Positions 54,029 through 63,745 of a stretch of DNA of 64,000 nt are shown here, piece after piece. The stretch comes from Leptospira terpstrae serovar Hualin str. LT 11-33 = ATCC 700639 (lineage in GTDB: Bacteria > Spirochaetota > Leptospiria > Leptospirales > Leptospiraceae), in the NCBI RefSeq assembly GCF_000332495.1, contig NZ_AOGW02000006.1:310001-374000 (forward strand), in the 5' to 3' direction. The translations under genes were made by a program, and so were the position numbers. Under the pieces are notes generated by a model. The model saw nothing but the letters and a program-made list of their open reading frames with translations. It did not search any database and was not told the origin of the DNA. Position 1 is the first letter of the stretch; the number at the start of each line of letters is the position of its first letter.

Positions 54029-55465
54029 ATGAAATCCAAAATACTATCGATAACCACTCTAACACTTCTGTTTTTTACTGCAGGCAATATCACATCCGAT
54101 TCCGCTTTTGACATGTCCACACAATCTGATCGCAAAACAGTAAGTGTGACTATCTATAATGGGGGGATAGGTCTGGTAAGGGAAACTCGGACATTGAATC
54201 TCTCAAAAGGAATTCGCACCTTACGGTTCGAAGATGTTCCGTCACAAATCATCCCGCAAACTGTGCGAGTCAAAGGGGAAGATCCAAAAAAACTCACAGT
54301 CTTCGAACAAAACTATGAATACGATTTAATTTCCCAAGAACGCCTTATGGACAAATACATAGGAAAAGAAGTGACTCTCCACAAAGAAGGGAAAGATAAA
54401 ACTACTTCTGTAAAGGCAACTTTGATCGCAAATAACGGTAGCCCGGTCTATAAAATTGGCGATGAAATTTCTTTGGGTTACAATGGACGTGTGACTGTTC
54501 CTACAATTCCCGAAAACCTATTTGCGAAACCTACACTTGTATGGAAATTGAAGAACGAAACAGAAAAGGAACAAACTTTAGAAGTATCTTACCAAACCAA
54601 TGGACTTGGATGGTCAGCCGATTACATCCTCGTTTTGGATAAGGAAGAGAATCTATGCGGTCTAAATTCTTGGGTCACCTTAAATAACAATTCAGGAGCG
54701 GAGTTCAAAAACGCTATATTACAACTCGTTGCTGGAAAAGTCAATTTAGTGTCCAATCAAGTAACATCCTATGCAGCACATCCGCGATCTGTGAAAAAAA
54801 CAATGGTCAAAGAATATGATGAATCGGCAGAAGCACCTGAGTTCAATCAGGAAAATTTATCCGAATACTATTTATATACTTTGGACCAACCAACAAACAT
54901 TGGTTATAATCAAACGAAACAAGTCCAACTTTTCCAATCAGAAGGAATCGAAATCAAAAAATATTTCGTATTTGAAAATCTCCCTATGTATGAAGGAAAT
55001 GAAAAGAATTTCAACAATGCAAACATCAAATACATTTTTAAAAATGCTAAGAAAAACAATCTAGGAAGACCTCTCCCACTAGGCACCATTCGTGTTTTTA
55101 AAGCTGATTCTAAAGGCCGCCAACAACTTCTAGGAGAAGATACAATTGATCATACTCCCGAAAACGAAGAAGTAAAGATTCGCACTGGTCAAGCTTTTGA
55201 TGTAGTTGCCAATGGAAAACGACTCTCCAATGAAGTATTCAAACTCTCTCGTGGAGATAAATCTACTTACTCGGTAGAAATTCGAAATAGAAAAAAAGAA
55301 GAAATCGAAGTTAGGTTCTATGCAAGTCTCTGGGGAGATTGGAATATCACAAAATCTTCTCATAAATTTACTAAAGAATCTGCAACGAAAGCTTACTCCG
55401 ATGTACCTTTAAAAGCTAATGAAACTGTCACTGTGGAATATACTGTTGAGACTAAATACCACTGA
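54029..55465 (+). CDS. DUF4139-containing exported protein
   Basis: 478 residues from ATG 54029, supported by GGGAG five bases upstream. A signal peptide (MKSKILSITTLTLLFFTAGNITSDSA) precedes SVTIYNGGIGLVRETRTLNLSKGIRTLRFEDVP, then the DUF4139 region (SYQTNGLGWSADYILVLDKEENLCGLNSWVTLNNNSGAEFKNAILQLVAGKVN) and a beta-rich end. Usually envelope-localised, mucoidy-like or unknown function. Overlaps the next gene by one base, so they are coupled. Confidence 0.84.
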   Translation: MKSKILSITTLTLLFFTAGNITSDSAFDMSTQSDRKTVSVTIYNGGIGLVRETRTLNLSKGIRTLRFEDVPSQIIPQTVRVKGEDPKKLTVFEQNYEYDLISQERLMDKYIGKEVTLHKEGKDKTTSVKATLIANNGSPVYKIGDEISLGYNGRVTVPTIPENLFAKPTLVWKLKNETEKEQTLEVSYQTNGLGWSADYILVLDKEENLCGLNSWVTLNNNSGAEFKNAILQLVAGKVNLVSNQVTSYAAHPRSVKKTMVKEYDESAEAPEFNQENLSEYYLYTLDQPTNIGYNQTKQVQLFQSEGIEIKKYFVFENLPMYEGNEKNFNNANIKYIFKNAKKNNLGRPLPLGTIRVFKADSKGRQQLLGEDTIDHTPENEEVKIRTGQAFDVVANGKRLSNEVFKLSRGDKSTYSVEIRNRKKEEIEVRFYASLWGDWNITKSSHKFTKESATKAYSDVPLKANETVTVEYTVETKYH

Positions 55466-57051
55466 TGGAAAATAAATATGACGTAATCATTATTGGATCT
55501 GGTATTGGTGGCCTTACGGCCGCCTCTATCCTTTCACAAGTTGCTAAAAAGAAAGTACTAGTACTTGAACGTCATTTTAAGTTAGGTGGATTTACCCATA
55601 CATTCAAAAGACTTGGAAAATTTGAATGGGACGTGGGGATCCATTATATTGGGGATTTAGCAGAAGGTTCGATGTTGCGAACTCTATTTGATGCCATCAC
55701 AAGAAAAGGTGTCACCTGGAATAAAATGGAAGAACCTTTCGAAGTTTTTGATTATCCAGATTTTAGTTTTCCCGTGTATGGAAAAAAGGAAAGGTTTAAG
55801 TCAGACTTAAAAGAAAAGTTTCCCTTAGAATCCGAGGCCATTGACCAATACTTCCGTGATGTGGAAATTTTTACTCAATGGTTTGGTAGGCATTTTACTT
55901 TAAAAGCCTTACCTGCTGTTTTTGAAAAGGCAGCCAAGTTTTTAAACATTAACCATATCTCTACCCCCTATATCACCACCAAAGAATATATGGAAACACA
56001 TATTCGTGATGAAAAATTAAGAGCCGTTCTTTGTTCCCAATGGGGTGATTACGGACTTCCTCCCTCTAGTTCTTCTTTTGCCATTCATTCCATGATTGTT
56101 GCCCATTATTTCAATGGTGGTTACTTTCCAATCGGTGGATCTTCCAAAATTGTAGATTCCATAGAACCAATCGTAGAAGAAAATGGGGGAAGTTTAAAAA
56201 TTCTCCACACCGTAAAAGAAATCCTTCTCGAAGGGGATAAAGCAATTGGAGTGAAAGTAGAAGTCCAAAAAGGAAAAACTTTTTCGGAACAAGAGTTCTT
56301 TGCTGATGTGATCGTCTCTGATGCGGGGGCCTACACTACTTATAACAAATTATTACCAAAAGAACATTCGGTTTCTTTTCAAAAGCCTTTGGAAAATTTG
56401 AGTACACAAGGAACCACATCCATCACACTCTACATTGGATTTAAGGAATCTCCTAGAAAGTTAGGGTTCCATGGCGAAAATCACTGGATTTTTCCTGACA
56501 CAAATCATGACGCTTGTTATGCGAAAAGAAATGATTTGGCCAACGGAAATCCACCCATGATGTATTTATCCTTTCCTTCTTTAAAAAATCCAGAGGCCGA
56601 AGGACATACTGCAGAAGCCATTAGTTTTGCTGACTATTCTCTCTTTGCTAAATGGAAAGACGAACCTTGGAAAAAACGTGGCGAAGACTATACAAAATTG
56701 AAAGAAACGATTATAGAAGGAATGTTAACTTTTTTAGAGGAACGATTTCCTGGATTTCGAGATCTTATCGAGTTCACTGAACTCTCTACTCCCATTACCA
56801 CAGAGTTTTTTACCGGACATAAAGAAGGTTCGATTTATGGACTTTCCTGTACACCGGAACGCTTTAAACAAGAATGGTTAGGTGTGAGGACAACTATCAA
56901 AAATCTTTACCTAACAGGAGCGGATGCTTGCTCTCCTGGGGTGGCCGGCGCTCTTATGGGCGGTGTAGCAGCTTCCTCTGTGGTTTTAGGGCTCACTGGT
57001 ACTCTTCGGCTCATGAAAGATCTTTTCCAAAAGAGCCAAGAAACCGGTTGA
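55465..57051 (+). CDS. FAD-dependent oxidoreductase, RetSat/CrtI-like
   Basis: 528 residues. N-terminal FAD motif DVIIIGSGIGGLTAASILSQVAKKKVLVLERHFKLGGFTHTF, then GIHYIGDLAEG, FPIGGSSKIVDSIEPIVEENGG, and the C-terminal NLYLTGADACSPGVAGALMGGVAA. This is the layout of phytoene-desaturase and all-trans-retinol 13,14-reductase-like enzymes, which act on polyene or isoprenoid chains. The substrate is not known. Coupled to the DUF4139 gene; the MarR gene follows after 37 bases that carry an operator. Confidence 0.87.
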   Translation: MENKYDVIIIGSGIGGLTAASILSQVAKKKVLVLERHFKLGGFTHTFKRLGKFEWDVGIHYIGDLAEGSMLRTLFDAITRKGVTWNKMEEPFEVFDYPDFSFPVYGKKERFKSDLKEKFPLESEAIDQYFRDVEIFTQWFGRHFTLKALPAVFEKAAKFLNINHISTPYITTKEYMETHIRDEKLRAVLCSQWGDYGLPPSSSSFAIHSMIVAHYFNGGYFPIGGSSKIVDSIEPIVEENGGSLKILHTVKEILLEGDKAIGVKVEVQKGKTFSEQEFFADVIVSDAGAYTTYNKLLPKEHSVSFQKPLENLSTQGTTSITLYIGFKESPRKLGFHGENHWIFPDTNHDACYAKRNDLANGNPPMMYLSFPSLKNPEAEGHTAEAISFADYSLFAKWKDEPWKKRGEDYTKLKETIIEGMLTFLEERFPGFRDLIEFTELSTPITTEFFTGHKEGSIYGLSCTPERFKQEWLGVRTTIKNLYLTGADACSPGVAGALMGGVAASSVVLGLTGTLRLMKDLFQKSQETG

Positions 57052-57088
57052 CAATTGATTTAAGATTTGATAGTTTGATATTAAACTA
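57048..57088 (+). promoter_or_regulatory. MarR promoter with palindromic operator
   Basis: TTGACA (57048-57053, overlapping the upstream stop), a 17-base spacer and TAGTTT (57071-57076) form a promoter. The palindrome TAGTTTGATATTAAACTA (57071-57088, eight of nine pairs) covers the -10 element and ends directly at the ATG. It is a good candidate for MarR self-repression. No ribosome site is present, so the transcript is nearly leaderless. Confidence 0.6.
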
Positions 57089-57550
57089 ATGGGAACAAAA
57101 TTTAAAGGATCTAAAAAAGAAGTACAAGCTCTGGATGCGTTCATCAAACTGAAACGCGCAGCAGAATCTTTATCTTCTCGACTCATTTCTGAGTTTACCA
57201 AGTGGAATATCTCGGAAAGCCAGTTCGGGGTTTTAGAGACTTTGTATCATTTGGGTCCACTTTGCCAAAAAGATCTTGGGGACAAAATTCTTAAGAGTAC
57301 AGGAAACATTACCCTCGTGATCGACAACTTGGAAAAAAGAAGTCTTGTAGAACGTGTACGTGGTGTGGAAGACAGAAGATTTATCTCTGTCCACTTAACT
57401 TCGGAAGGGAAAAAACTCATCGAACAAATTTTTCCTGACCATGTGAAACGAATCACTTCAGAATTTGCAGTTCTCTCACCAGACGAACAAGAAGTCCTTG
57501 GAAAGATCTGTAAAAAATTAGGAAAAAGAAACGAAGTTTTGGCGAAATAG
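57089..57550 (+). CDS. MarR family transcriptional regulator
   Basis: 153 residues. The winged helix is clear: WNISESQFGVLETLYHLGPLCQKDLGDKILKSTGNITLVIDNLEKRSLVERVRGVEDRRFISVHLTSEGKKLIEQIFP, with the wing DRR. MarR proteins repress until a small ligand binds. Likely controls itself, and perhaps the coupled DUF4139/oxidoreductase genes upstream, through the palindrome before its start. Convergent with the SUMF1 gene, one base apart. Confidence 0.92.
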   Translation: MGTKFKGSKKEVQALDAFIKLKRAAESLSSRLISEFTKWNISESQFGVLETLYHLGPLCQKDLGDKILKSTGNITLVIDNLEKRSLVERVRGVEDRRFISVHLTSEGKKLIEQIFPDHVKRITSEFAVLSPDEQEVLGKICKKLGKRNEVLAK

Positions 57551-57551
57551 T

Positions 57552-58820
57552 TTAGTCCCTATATTCCATCACCAGACGAAATCCTGCTCGCCTATCTTCT
57601 GATAGGTTAGGAATCCCACCATAAGACCTAGCGCTAGCCGTAGAATTTTTAGCCGAATCAGAATAAGAACCACCGCGTACGACTTTGTAAATTTTTCCAA
57701 AAGAAAAGTTTTTGATATGATGGCCAGGATACAATTGGTAATCACTAGATGTCCATTCTGCTGCATTCCCACACATACCAATAGCACCGTAAGGACTTGC
57801 TCCTTCCGAAGATAACTCATAAACGGACTGAGCCTTACCTAATTTCGATTCTCTCGTATTACAATACAAAGAATCAAACTCATCACCAAATGGATATTTG
57901 GTAGCTATGATTTGGTATCCGAGGGTTTCATCCCGATTGGTAAATTCGATCACACCTGGTCCCCGCGCTGCTTTTTCCCATTCCCATTCAGTTGGAATTC
58001 GTTTGCCTACCCAACTTGCATAACGTTCCACTTCGCGATACGTAAGATGGACCACAGGATAATCCCCTTCTCCTTCGGGATACTTTCCACCAATCCAATG
58101 CGGAGGACTTTGTGTATTGGTTTGTTTTAAAAAGTAGGCATACTCGGCGTTTGTTACTTCAAACTTATCTATATAAAAAGAAGGAATCTCTTTTAGGTTC
58201 GAAGGTTTTGGTTCTAAATAATATGGATTGAAACTATCAGAAGACGGATCGGTGCCTTGGCCATAAAGAAAAAGTCCCCTGGAAACTAGGACCATCTCTT
58301 TTCTATCTTTAGGATGAAAGACAGTTTTTCTCGGCGGAGTAAATCTTCCTTTAAAAAAGGCATCCGGTTCAGTAAAAAAATCTTCTTCAATATAACTGGA
58401 AATATAAGCGTCCGTAGTAATCTCTTTCATTTTAGAACTGAGATCTGGTTTATAATCACCTACTAACACTACTTCGATGAACTGATTTTTTTTATTGATA
58501 TGTTTTTCTTCCCAAACAGTGTCACGTACTACGAGAACCCCTTGTTTGAGATCAGTAACCTTTTGATACACCGGAAATTCCTTTGTATCTGCAAATAATG
58601 ATTTAATTTCATTCAAAGAAAGTTTGGAAATCCGTTGGTTGCGGTAAATTCGAACTTTGATCCACAATCTGTTTTTATAAACACCAACCACTTCCCCTTT
58701 CCAGAGTTGAACTTTCTTTTTGGTTGTCGCAAAGGGTGATTCTTCCGAAGTTTCCTCTTGCGAAACAAGGGGTGCCATTACAATCCCCAAAGCGAATAGA
58801 ATCAATAGTAGTTTTTTCAT
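57552..58820 (-). CDS. Exported SUMF1 (formylglycine-generating-enzyme-like) protein
   Basis: 422 residues from ATG 58820: a signal peptide MKKLLLILFALGIVMAPLVSQ follows. The N-terminal part (residues ~30-190) has SH3-like or hypothetical strands; the C-terminal ~250 residues form the FGE-sulfatase fold: PSFYIDKFEVTNAEYAYFLKQ, YPVVHLTYREVERYASWVGKRIPTEWEWEKAARG, GMCGNAAEWTSSDY, VVRGGSYSD and DRRAGFRLV. One visible Cys in the fold (GMCGN) does not match the usual FGE catalytic pair, so it may not make formylglycine. Convergent with MarR. Confidence 0.85.
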   Translation of the reverse strand: MKKLLLILFALGIVMAPLVSQEETSEESPFATTKKKVQLWKGEVVGVYKNRLWIKVRIYRNQRISKLSLNEIKSLFADTKEFPVYQKVTDLKQGVLVVRDTVWEEKHINKKNQFIEVVLVGDYKPDLSSKMKEITTDAYISSYIEEDFFTEPDAFFKGRFTPPRKTVFHPKDRKEMVLVSRGLFLYGQGTDPSSDSFNPYYLEPKPSNLKEIPSFYIDKFEVTNAEYAYFLKQTNTQSPPHWIGGKYPEGEGDYPVVHLTYREVERYASWVGKRIPTEWEWEKAARGPGVIEFTNRDETLGYQIIATKYPFGDEFDSLYCNTRESKLGKAQSVYELSSEGASPYGAIGMCGNAAEWTSSDYQLYPGHHIKNFSFGKIYKVVRGGSYSDSAKNSTASARSYGGIPNLSEDRRAGFRLVMEYRD

Positions 58821-58914
58821 ACTGTCTTTTATCATCATCGGCGTATTTTGCAGAAACCTTTTGATTGAAATTTCCTGTGCATGTATACAATCTGTGGGAA
58901 AGGGAAATGCCACA

Positions 58915-59526
58915 TTGATCGAGTTTCAATACAAACGAGAGAAGGAAAACATCCTCATTTCCCTAAAAACGGATACTACCCAGATTGGTACCTTCCACCG
59001 AATTGCTACGATCATTTATGCTCTGAAAATGGACATCCTTTCAGGAGAACTGAGCACGGTGATTGAGAAAGGAAGGGAATTTACAATCGATTCGTTCATT
59101 TTACAGGCAGATGGTGGTGATACTACCCAAGCGGCATTTAAACTTGGAATGATGATGGATTCCTTATTTTCTAAGAATACGAAGTTTGAAGAAATTTTGG
59201 AGAAGTTACAAATCCAAGAGCCTGCCGTTGCGACTTTCTTTAGAGAAACACCAGAATTTATTTTTAGCGATTTACCCGAACGGAATGAAACTTGTTTGTA
59301 TTTGGAAAGTAGTGCAGGAAGGGGTTTGTTGTATTATGTTTCGCGAATTCTAATGCAAAACCAAATTAATATTCGTAGTGCAACCATCGAAACTGACTTC
59401 GAAACAGGGCGCGCTAAAGACAGTTTTTATTTAACCGATGTTTCGGGGAAGATGTTTGCCTCTTCTGACCTTGCTGACAAAATCAGAAGAGAAATTCTAG
59501 CCCCGATCCAATCGAACTCTCGTTAG
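58915..59526 (+). CDS. Tandem ACT-domain protein, GlnD C-terminus-like
   Basis: 203 residues from TTG 58915, chosen because AAGGGA lies about nine bases upstream; an in-frame GTG at 58894 is possible. Two ACT-like units: ISLKTDTTQIGTFHRIATIIYALKMDILSGELST...FTIDSFIL, and NETCLYLESSAGRGLLYYVSRILMQNQINIRSATIETD...AKDSFYLTDVSGK, as in the C-terminal part of PII uridylyltransferase. No catalytic domain, so probably a small-molecule sensor or regulatory subunit. Divergent from SUMF1; convergent with the next gene. Confidence 0.75.
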   Translation: MIEFQYKREKENILISLKTDTTQIGTFHRIATIIYALKMDILSGELSTVIEKGREFTIDSFILQADGGDTTQAAFKLGMMMDSLFSKNTKFEEILEKLQIQEPAVATFFRETPEFIFSDLPERNETCLYLESSAGRGLLYYVSRILMQNQINIRSATIETDFETGRAKDSFYLTDVSGKMFASSDLADKIRREILAPIQSNSR

Positions 59527-59529
59527 AGA

Positions 59530-60174
59530 TTAATTTTTACAAAGAACTTTTAAGGAAGTAGCTTTATCCACTTTTGGTGCTTTTCCGTTTGAAAAACGGT
59601 AAGCCAAACCGGACTTCTTATCCACTTCTGTTTTAGTCCAATATTTCTCTTCGCTAGATTTGATCTCTTTGGGAGCAGTCGCAGCAAATTTTACTAGATC
59701 ATCTTTAGAAGGAACAACACCACCAACGGTTTTACAATAAGCAGAAGCTTCTGTCCATTTTTTTGATGCGACTTTGTCCACTAAGAATCCAGCAGCAGGA
59801 GCTTCCGTTTGTGCCTCTTCTACCTTTTTCTCAGGCTCTGCAGCCACTGGTTTGGTTTGCGCATCAGCAGGAACAGTCGTCACTGCTACGGGAGCTTTTG
59901 TTTTGAAGTATTTCACGTATCCTAAGTACCCGATGGCAAGCACACCTGCCAAAACTAAAAATAGATACACTCCATTTCCAGATTCTTTTGTACCGTGGGA
60001 AGATCCGTCGGAGTGAGATACCGGGGATTGAAGAGAAACTTGTGCAGACTCATCGTTTCTGAATAGAGAAGCACTCTCGTTTCTTTTAGATTGTTTCTTA
60101 ACCGTATTTGTTTTCTTAGCCGCTTTTTTGACAGCCTTCTTCTTAGCGGCAGATGATGATTTTTTCGTTGCCAT
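59530..60174 (-). CDS. Lys-rich, single-TM protein of unknown function
   Basis: 214 residues from ATG 60174, chosen because AAGGA lies eight bases upstream. The N-terminal ~30 residues are Lys/Ala-rich (SAAKKKAVKKAAKK), followed by a polar stretch, one membrane helix near residues 68-87 (GVYLFLVLAGVLAIGYLGYV), an Ala/Pro/Glu linker, and a C-terminal ~70-residue domain (ASKKWTEASAYCKTVGGVVPSKDDLVKF...YWTKTEVDKKSGLAYRF) resembling the Lcl/DUF1566 type. The basic tail inside could contact DNA or the membrane surface. Function unknown. Confidence 0.68.
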   Translation of the reverse strand: MATKKSSSAAKKKAVKKAAKKTNTVKKQSKRNESASLFRNDESAQVSLQSPVSHSDGSSHGTKESGNGVYLFLVLAGVLAIGYLGYVKYFKTKAPVAVTTVPADAQTKPVAAEPEKKVEEAQTEAPAAGFLVDKVASKKWTEASAYCKTVGGVVPSKDDLVKFAATAPKEIKSSEEKYWTKTEVDKKSGLAYRFSNGKAPKVDKATSLKVLCKN

Positions 60175-60318
60175 AATGATAATCCTTATTGCCGAGACAA
60201 TTCTAATTATAGTTATCACATGAAATCAGAAAAAGCTGAAGAACTTCTTCTCAAATTTGTTTTTTTTTAAAATTTTTTTAAGTGTGTTTCCTTTTCTCCT
60301 ACGAAATCGTGATCCTAG

Positions 60319-61602
60319 ATGAAAGAAGTTCGTATTGGTCTATTGGGTGCCGGAGTCGTCGGCACAAGCTTACTCCAACTCTTGGATAAAAACCGAGAAA
60401 AAATCCAAAATCATTATGGAATCAACTTACAACTAACGGCCATTGCCACTCGGAGTCCGGGAAAACTCCAAGGTAAAACGAACGTTCCAGTAACTGAGGA
60501 TGTACTATCTGTTACAAATCGTTCGGATATCGACATGATTGTTGAATTGATAGGCGGAACTGACATGGCATTCAAAGCCGTCCGTTCTGCATTGGAAAAT
60601 GGAAAGACAGTCATCACCGCCAATAAGGCTTTGTTATCCGAAAAAGGAAGAGAACTATATCCAATTGCAAAAAAAACTGGGGTCGAACTTGGTTACGAAG
60701 CAGCCGTCGCCGGTTCCATTCCGATCATCCGCACTTTAAGAGACGGCCTAGCTTCTTGCGAATTTGAAGTCATCTGTGGAATCCTGAATGGAACCACCAA
60801 CTTCATCCTAACCAAAATGGAACAGGAATCTTGGGACTATTCTACTGCCTTAAAAAAAGCCCAAGAGTTGGGCTTTGCCGAAGCTGATCCAACATTTGAT
60901 GTGGAAGGAATTGACGCAGGTCACAAAATCAGTTTGCTTGCAAGTCTTGCGTTCCGAGAGTACGTTTCGTTCACTTCTTTATCGGTAAAAGGGATCTCTG
61001 ACTTACAATCTTTAGACATTCAATCTGCATTATCACTCGGATACCGAATTAAACTTTTAGGAATCTCTAAACGAAGTTCGGCGGGTGTTCTTACCAAGGT
61101 GCATCCAACTCTTGTACCTCTCGACCATCCGTTGGCAAATGTGATGAATGAATCCAATGCGGTGTTTTATAAAACCAAAGAAGCAGATTCTGGTATGATC
61201 ACAGGAAAGGGTGCTGGGGGAATGCCTACTGCCAGTGCAGTTCTCTCTGATATCATCTACTATGCCTCGAGACTAGGTAGCAAAGACATTGCCAAAGAAA
61301 ATAACCTATTCCCAGAAGCAAAAGCATATCCAGAGCCGGACAACTTGGCTCGTTATTACCTACGTTTTTCTACAGTAGACAAACCGGGGGTTCTTGCTGA
61401 AATTTCTAGAGTCCTCGGTCGTCATAATATTTCAATTGCTTCCGTCCAACAGAAGGAATCCACTTCCGAACCTGTGTCCGTGATTGTAGTCACCCACGCA
61501 GCAACAGAAGGAGAATTTCAAAAATCTTTGCAGGAAATTGATACTATGTCTACTATCATCAAACAGAAAACGGTAGCCATTCGGCTCTTGGAAAAACTGT
61601 AA
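60319..61602 (+). CDS. hom: Homoserine dehydrogenase
   Basis: 427 residues. It reduces aspartate semialdehyde to homoserine for threonine and methionine. NAD(P) motif GLLGAGVVGTSLLQLL, TANKALLSEKG, YEAAVAGSIPIIRTLRDGL, GILNGTTNFILTKM and EADPTFDVEGIDAGHKISLLA are all typical. A C-terminal ACT domain (STVDKPGVLAEISRVLGRHNISIASVQQ) suggests feedback by threonine. The STAS gene follows after six bases. Confidence 0.96.
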   Translation: MKEVRIGLLGAGVVGTSLLQLLDKNREKIQNHYGINLQLTAIATRSPGKLQGKTNVPVTEDVLSVTNRSDIDMIVELIGGTDMAFKAVRSALENGKTVITANKALLSEKGRELYPIAKKTGVELGYEAAVAGSIPIIRTLRDGLASCEFEVICGILNGTTNFILTKMEQESWDYSTALKKAQELGFAEADPTFDVEGIDAGHKISLLASLAFREYVSFTSLSVKGISDLQSLDIQSALSLGYRIKLLGISKRSSAGVLTKVHPTLVPLDHPLANVMNESNAVFYKTKEADSGMITGKGAGGMPTASAVLSDIIYYASRLGSKDIAKENNLFPEAKAYPEPDNLARYYLRFSTVDKPGVLAEISRVLGRHNISIASVQQKESTSEPVSVIVVTHAATEGEFQKSLQEIDTMSTIIKQKTVAIRLLEKL

Positions 61603-61608
61603 GTCGCC

Positions 61609-61980
61609 ATGGCGAATTTAGAATTTCCATCTCTAGATCTCAAAACAGAAATCGTTGAAGTCAAAGGCGAACGGGTTCTCGTTGTTTCTTTTGTGGGCCA
61701 AATCACCAACACCAATGCCTATGAAATCAATCGGAATATTTCGGTAATCTTTCGTGATGCGGTTTATAATATCATTTTGGAATTAACCAAATTGGAATAC
61801 ATCAATAGCATTGGTGTAGCAACACTCATAGGTATCATCAAAACCGTAGAGAGCAACCACGGCAAAATTCTAATCGGGGGTTTAAATCATTTTTTGGAAA
61901 ATGTAATTCGACTGATGGATCTACCAAGCAAAGTAAAAATCTTCCATACTAAAAAAGAAGCCATCTCTAACTGGGAGTAG
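61609..61980 (+). CDS. STAS-domain protein
   Basis: 123 residues. STAS marks are [26 protein letters not shown] and [22 protein letters not shown]. The usual phospho-acceptor Ser in D-S-S-G is replaced by N-S-I-G, so one Ser remains, and regulation by phosphorylation is uncertain. Six bases after hom. Convergent with hflX, overlapping it by 14 bases. Confidence 0.85.
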   Translation: MANLEFPSLDLKTEIVEVKGERVLVVSFVGQITNTNAYEINRNISVIFRDAVYNIILELTKLEYINSIGVATLIGIIKTVESNHGKILIGGLNHFLENVIRLMDLPSKVKIFHTKKEAISNWE

Positions 61981-63745
61981 TAGCTAAAGGTTTTTGTTCT
62001 TTTTTCTTCCAAATTTCGTCTTCAATCAAATCCAAAAGTTGAGCGAGTCCCTCACGAGTAACAGCGGAAACGAGTAAACTTCCATTTTTTTGGAAAGAGA
62101 TATGAGTTTCTTCATCCAATCCATCGGCTTTATTAAAAACCACCATCCTTGGAATTTCATTCAATTGTAATGAATTGAGAATGGTATCCACTGCGTCCAT
62201 TTGTTCCGCATAATTAGGATTTGTGGAATCAACGACATGGAGGAGGAGATCCGCATCCCCTAATTCCTCAAGAGTGGCTTTGAATGCCTGAGACAAATCG
62301 GGAGGAAGGTCATGGATAAATCCTACGGTATCAGAAATAATGATTTCTCTTTCTTCAGGAAAACGAATTCGCCGAGTCGTAGGATCAAGTGTTGCAAATA
62401 ATTTGTCTTCAGCAATCACTGTGGAATTTGTTAGGGCATTGAGGAGAGTGGATTTACCTGCGTTGGTATAACCGACAATTCCCACAATGGGGATTTCATT
62501 TCTAGTTCGGGACTTACGATTCAGTTCTCTTCGTCGTTTTAGATCTTTAAGTTCATTTTCCAAACGTGTGATTTTTTCTTCTACTCGTCTGTTCCCAATT
62601 TCCAATTTGGTTTCTCCAGGACCTCTCCCTCCAATTCCTCCTGTTAGGCGACTCATATTGTCATCCAATTCAGAAAGTCTATTTTTAAGGTATTTAAGTT
62701 GGGCAAGTTCCACTTGGAGTTTTCCATCTCTCGATTTTGCATTTTTGGAAAATATATCTAAGATAAGTTGGGTCCGATCGATGATTTTTAAATCACTAGC
62801 ATCGGAAATTTTTTTTGCCTGAGATGGTGTCAGTTCCAAATCAAAAATCAAATGTTCAATGTCTTTATGAACAGAGGTTAAGATGATCTCTTGTAATTTC
62901 CCTTTTCCGACAACGGTTTTGGGATCGGGATCTCTTTTTTGAACATAGGTATCTACCACATGGATTCCAGCTGTGCGACAGAGTTCTTTGAGTTCTGCCA
63001 TGGAATGGTCGGGGGAACGTTTCATCTTCCGCACATCATAAACACCGACAAGGAATGCTCGATTTTCTTTTTGTGATTCCTTTAGGTTCGAAGTTTTTTT
63101 GGTGAATTCAGATTCTAATGCTTCTACTTGTTCTGAGTATCCATACTTCAATTGGCCTGGATATTGTTTGGGAGAAAGGATCCAAGGTTCTTTCGCATCA
63201 GGATCAGGATTGATAAAGGCTGAAAAAAAGAATTTAGGAATTCCATCAGAACCAACACAAGCCGCAGTGATGGAATCAAAACGGTTGAGGACAAGGTCCA
63301 TTAGGTCTTCTTGGTTTAACGGGTGTTCTTTGAGATGTGTGTGAAAGAGACGGAGACCTCGGAGTCTAGAATGGGCCACACGGTATCGGTCCAAATGAGG
63401 AATTTCGATGGAGTGGTCGTTTCCCACAATCAGATGGGTGACATAACCGGAACGTTCGATCAGAAGTCCCACCTGCCTACCGATTTCTACAGAAATCTCA
63501 CCTACGAGCCGTGCAAGGTCCATAGATATGATAGAATCCTCTCTAAGACGCCTTTCGGAGAGAGATTTTAACTTTTTTAGCTGGTTTGGCTTGAGACCAG
63601 CTAGATTGCCGCTAATTTTACTTATAGTAAGTATCCGATATTCAAAGTATGGAAGTAGGCTATCAGATGATTCAAAAGGGTCAAGACATAATTTGGAAGA
63701 GCAGTTTATGGGTGGTCCTTGTTTTATTGATAAGTTGTTCCACAT
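61967..63745 (-). CDS. hflX: GTPase HflX
   Basis: Up to 592 residues. HflX is a ribosome-splitting GTPase used under stress. The family N-terminus ([24 protein letters not shown]), the GTPase motifs [17 protein letters not shown] (P loop), [13 protein letters not shown] and [11 protein letters not shown], and a coiled-coil helix ([25 protein letters not shown]) are present. The start is unclear: the family homology begins near 63620 with no ATG, GTG or TTG there; 63745 and 63523 are the nearest usual codons. The longer option would overlap the divergent lipoprotein gene. Confidence 0.9.
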   Translation of the reverse strand: MWNNLSIKQGPPINCSSKLCLDPFESSDSLLPYFEYRILTISKISGNLAGLKPNQLKKLKSLSERRLREDSIISMDLARLVGEISVEIGRQVGLLIERSGYVTHLIVGNDHSIEIPHLDRYRVAHSRLRGLRLFHTHLKEHPLNQEDLMDLVLNRFDSITAACVGSDGIPKFFFSAFINPDPDAKEPWILSPKQYPGQLKYGYSEQVEALESEFTKKTSNLKESQKENRAFLVGVYDVRKMKRSPDHSMAELKELCRTAGIHVVDTYVQKRDPDPKTVVGKGKLQEIILTSVHKDIEHLIFDLELTPSQAKKISDASDLKIIDRTQLILDIFSKNAKSRDGKLQVELAQLKYLKNRLSELDDNMSRLTGGIGGRGPGETKLEIGNRRVEEKITRLENELKDLKRRRELNRKSRTRNEIPIVGIVGYTNAGKSTLLNALTNSTVIAEDKLFATLDPTTRRIRFPEEREIIISDTVGFIHDLPPDLSQAFKATLEELGDADLLLHVVDSTNPNYAEQMDAVDTILNSLQLNEIPRMVVFNKADGLDEETHISFQKNGSLLVSAVTREGLAQLLDLIEDEIWKKKEQKPLATTPS

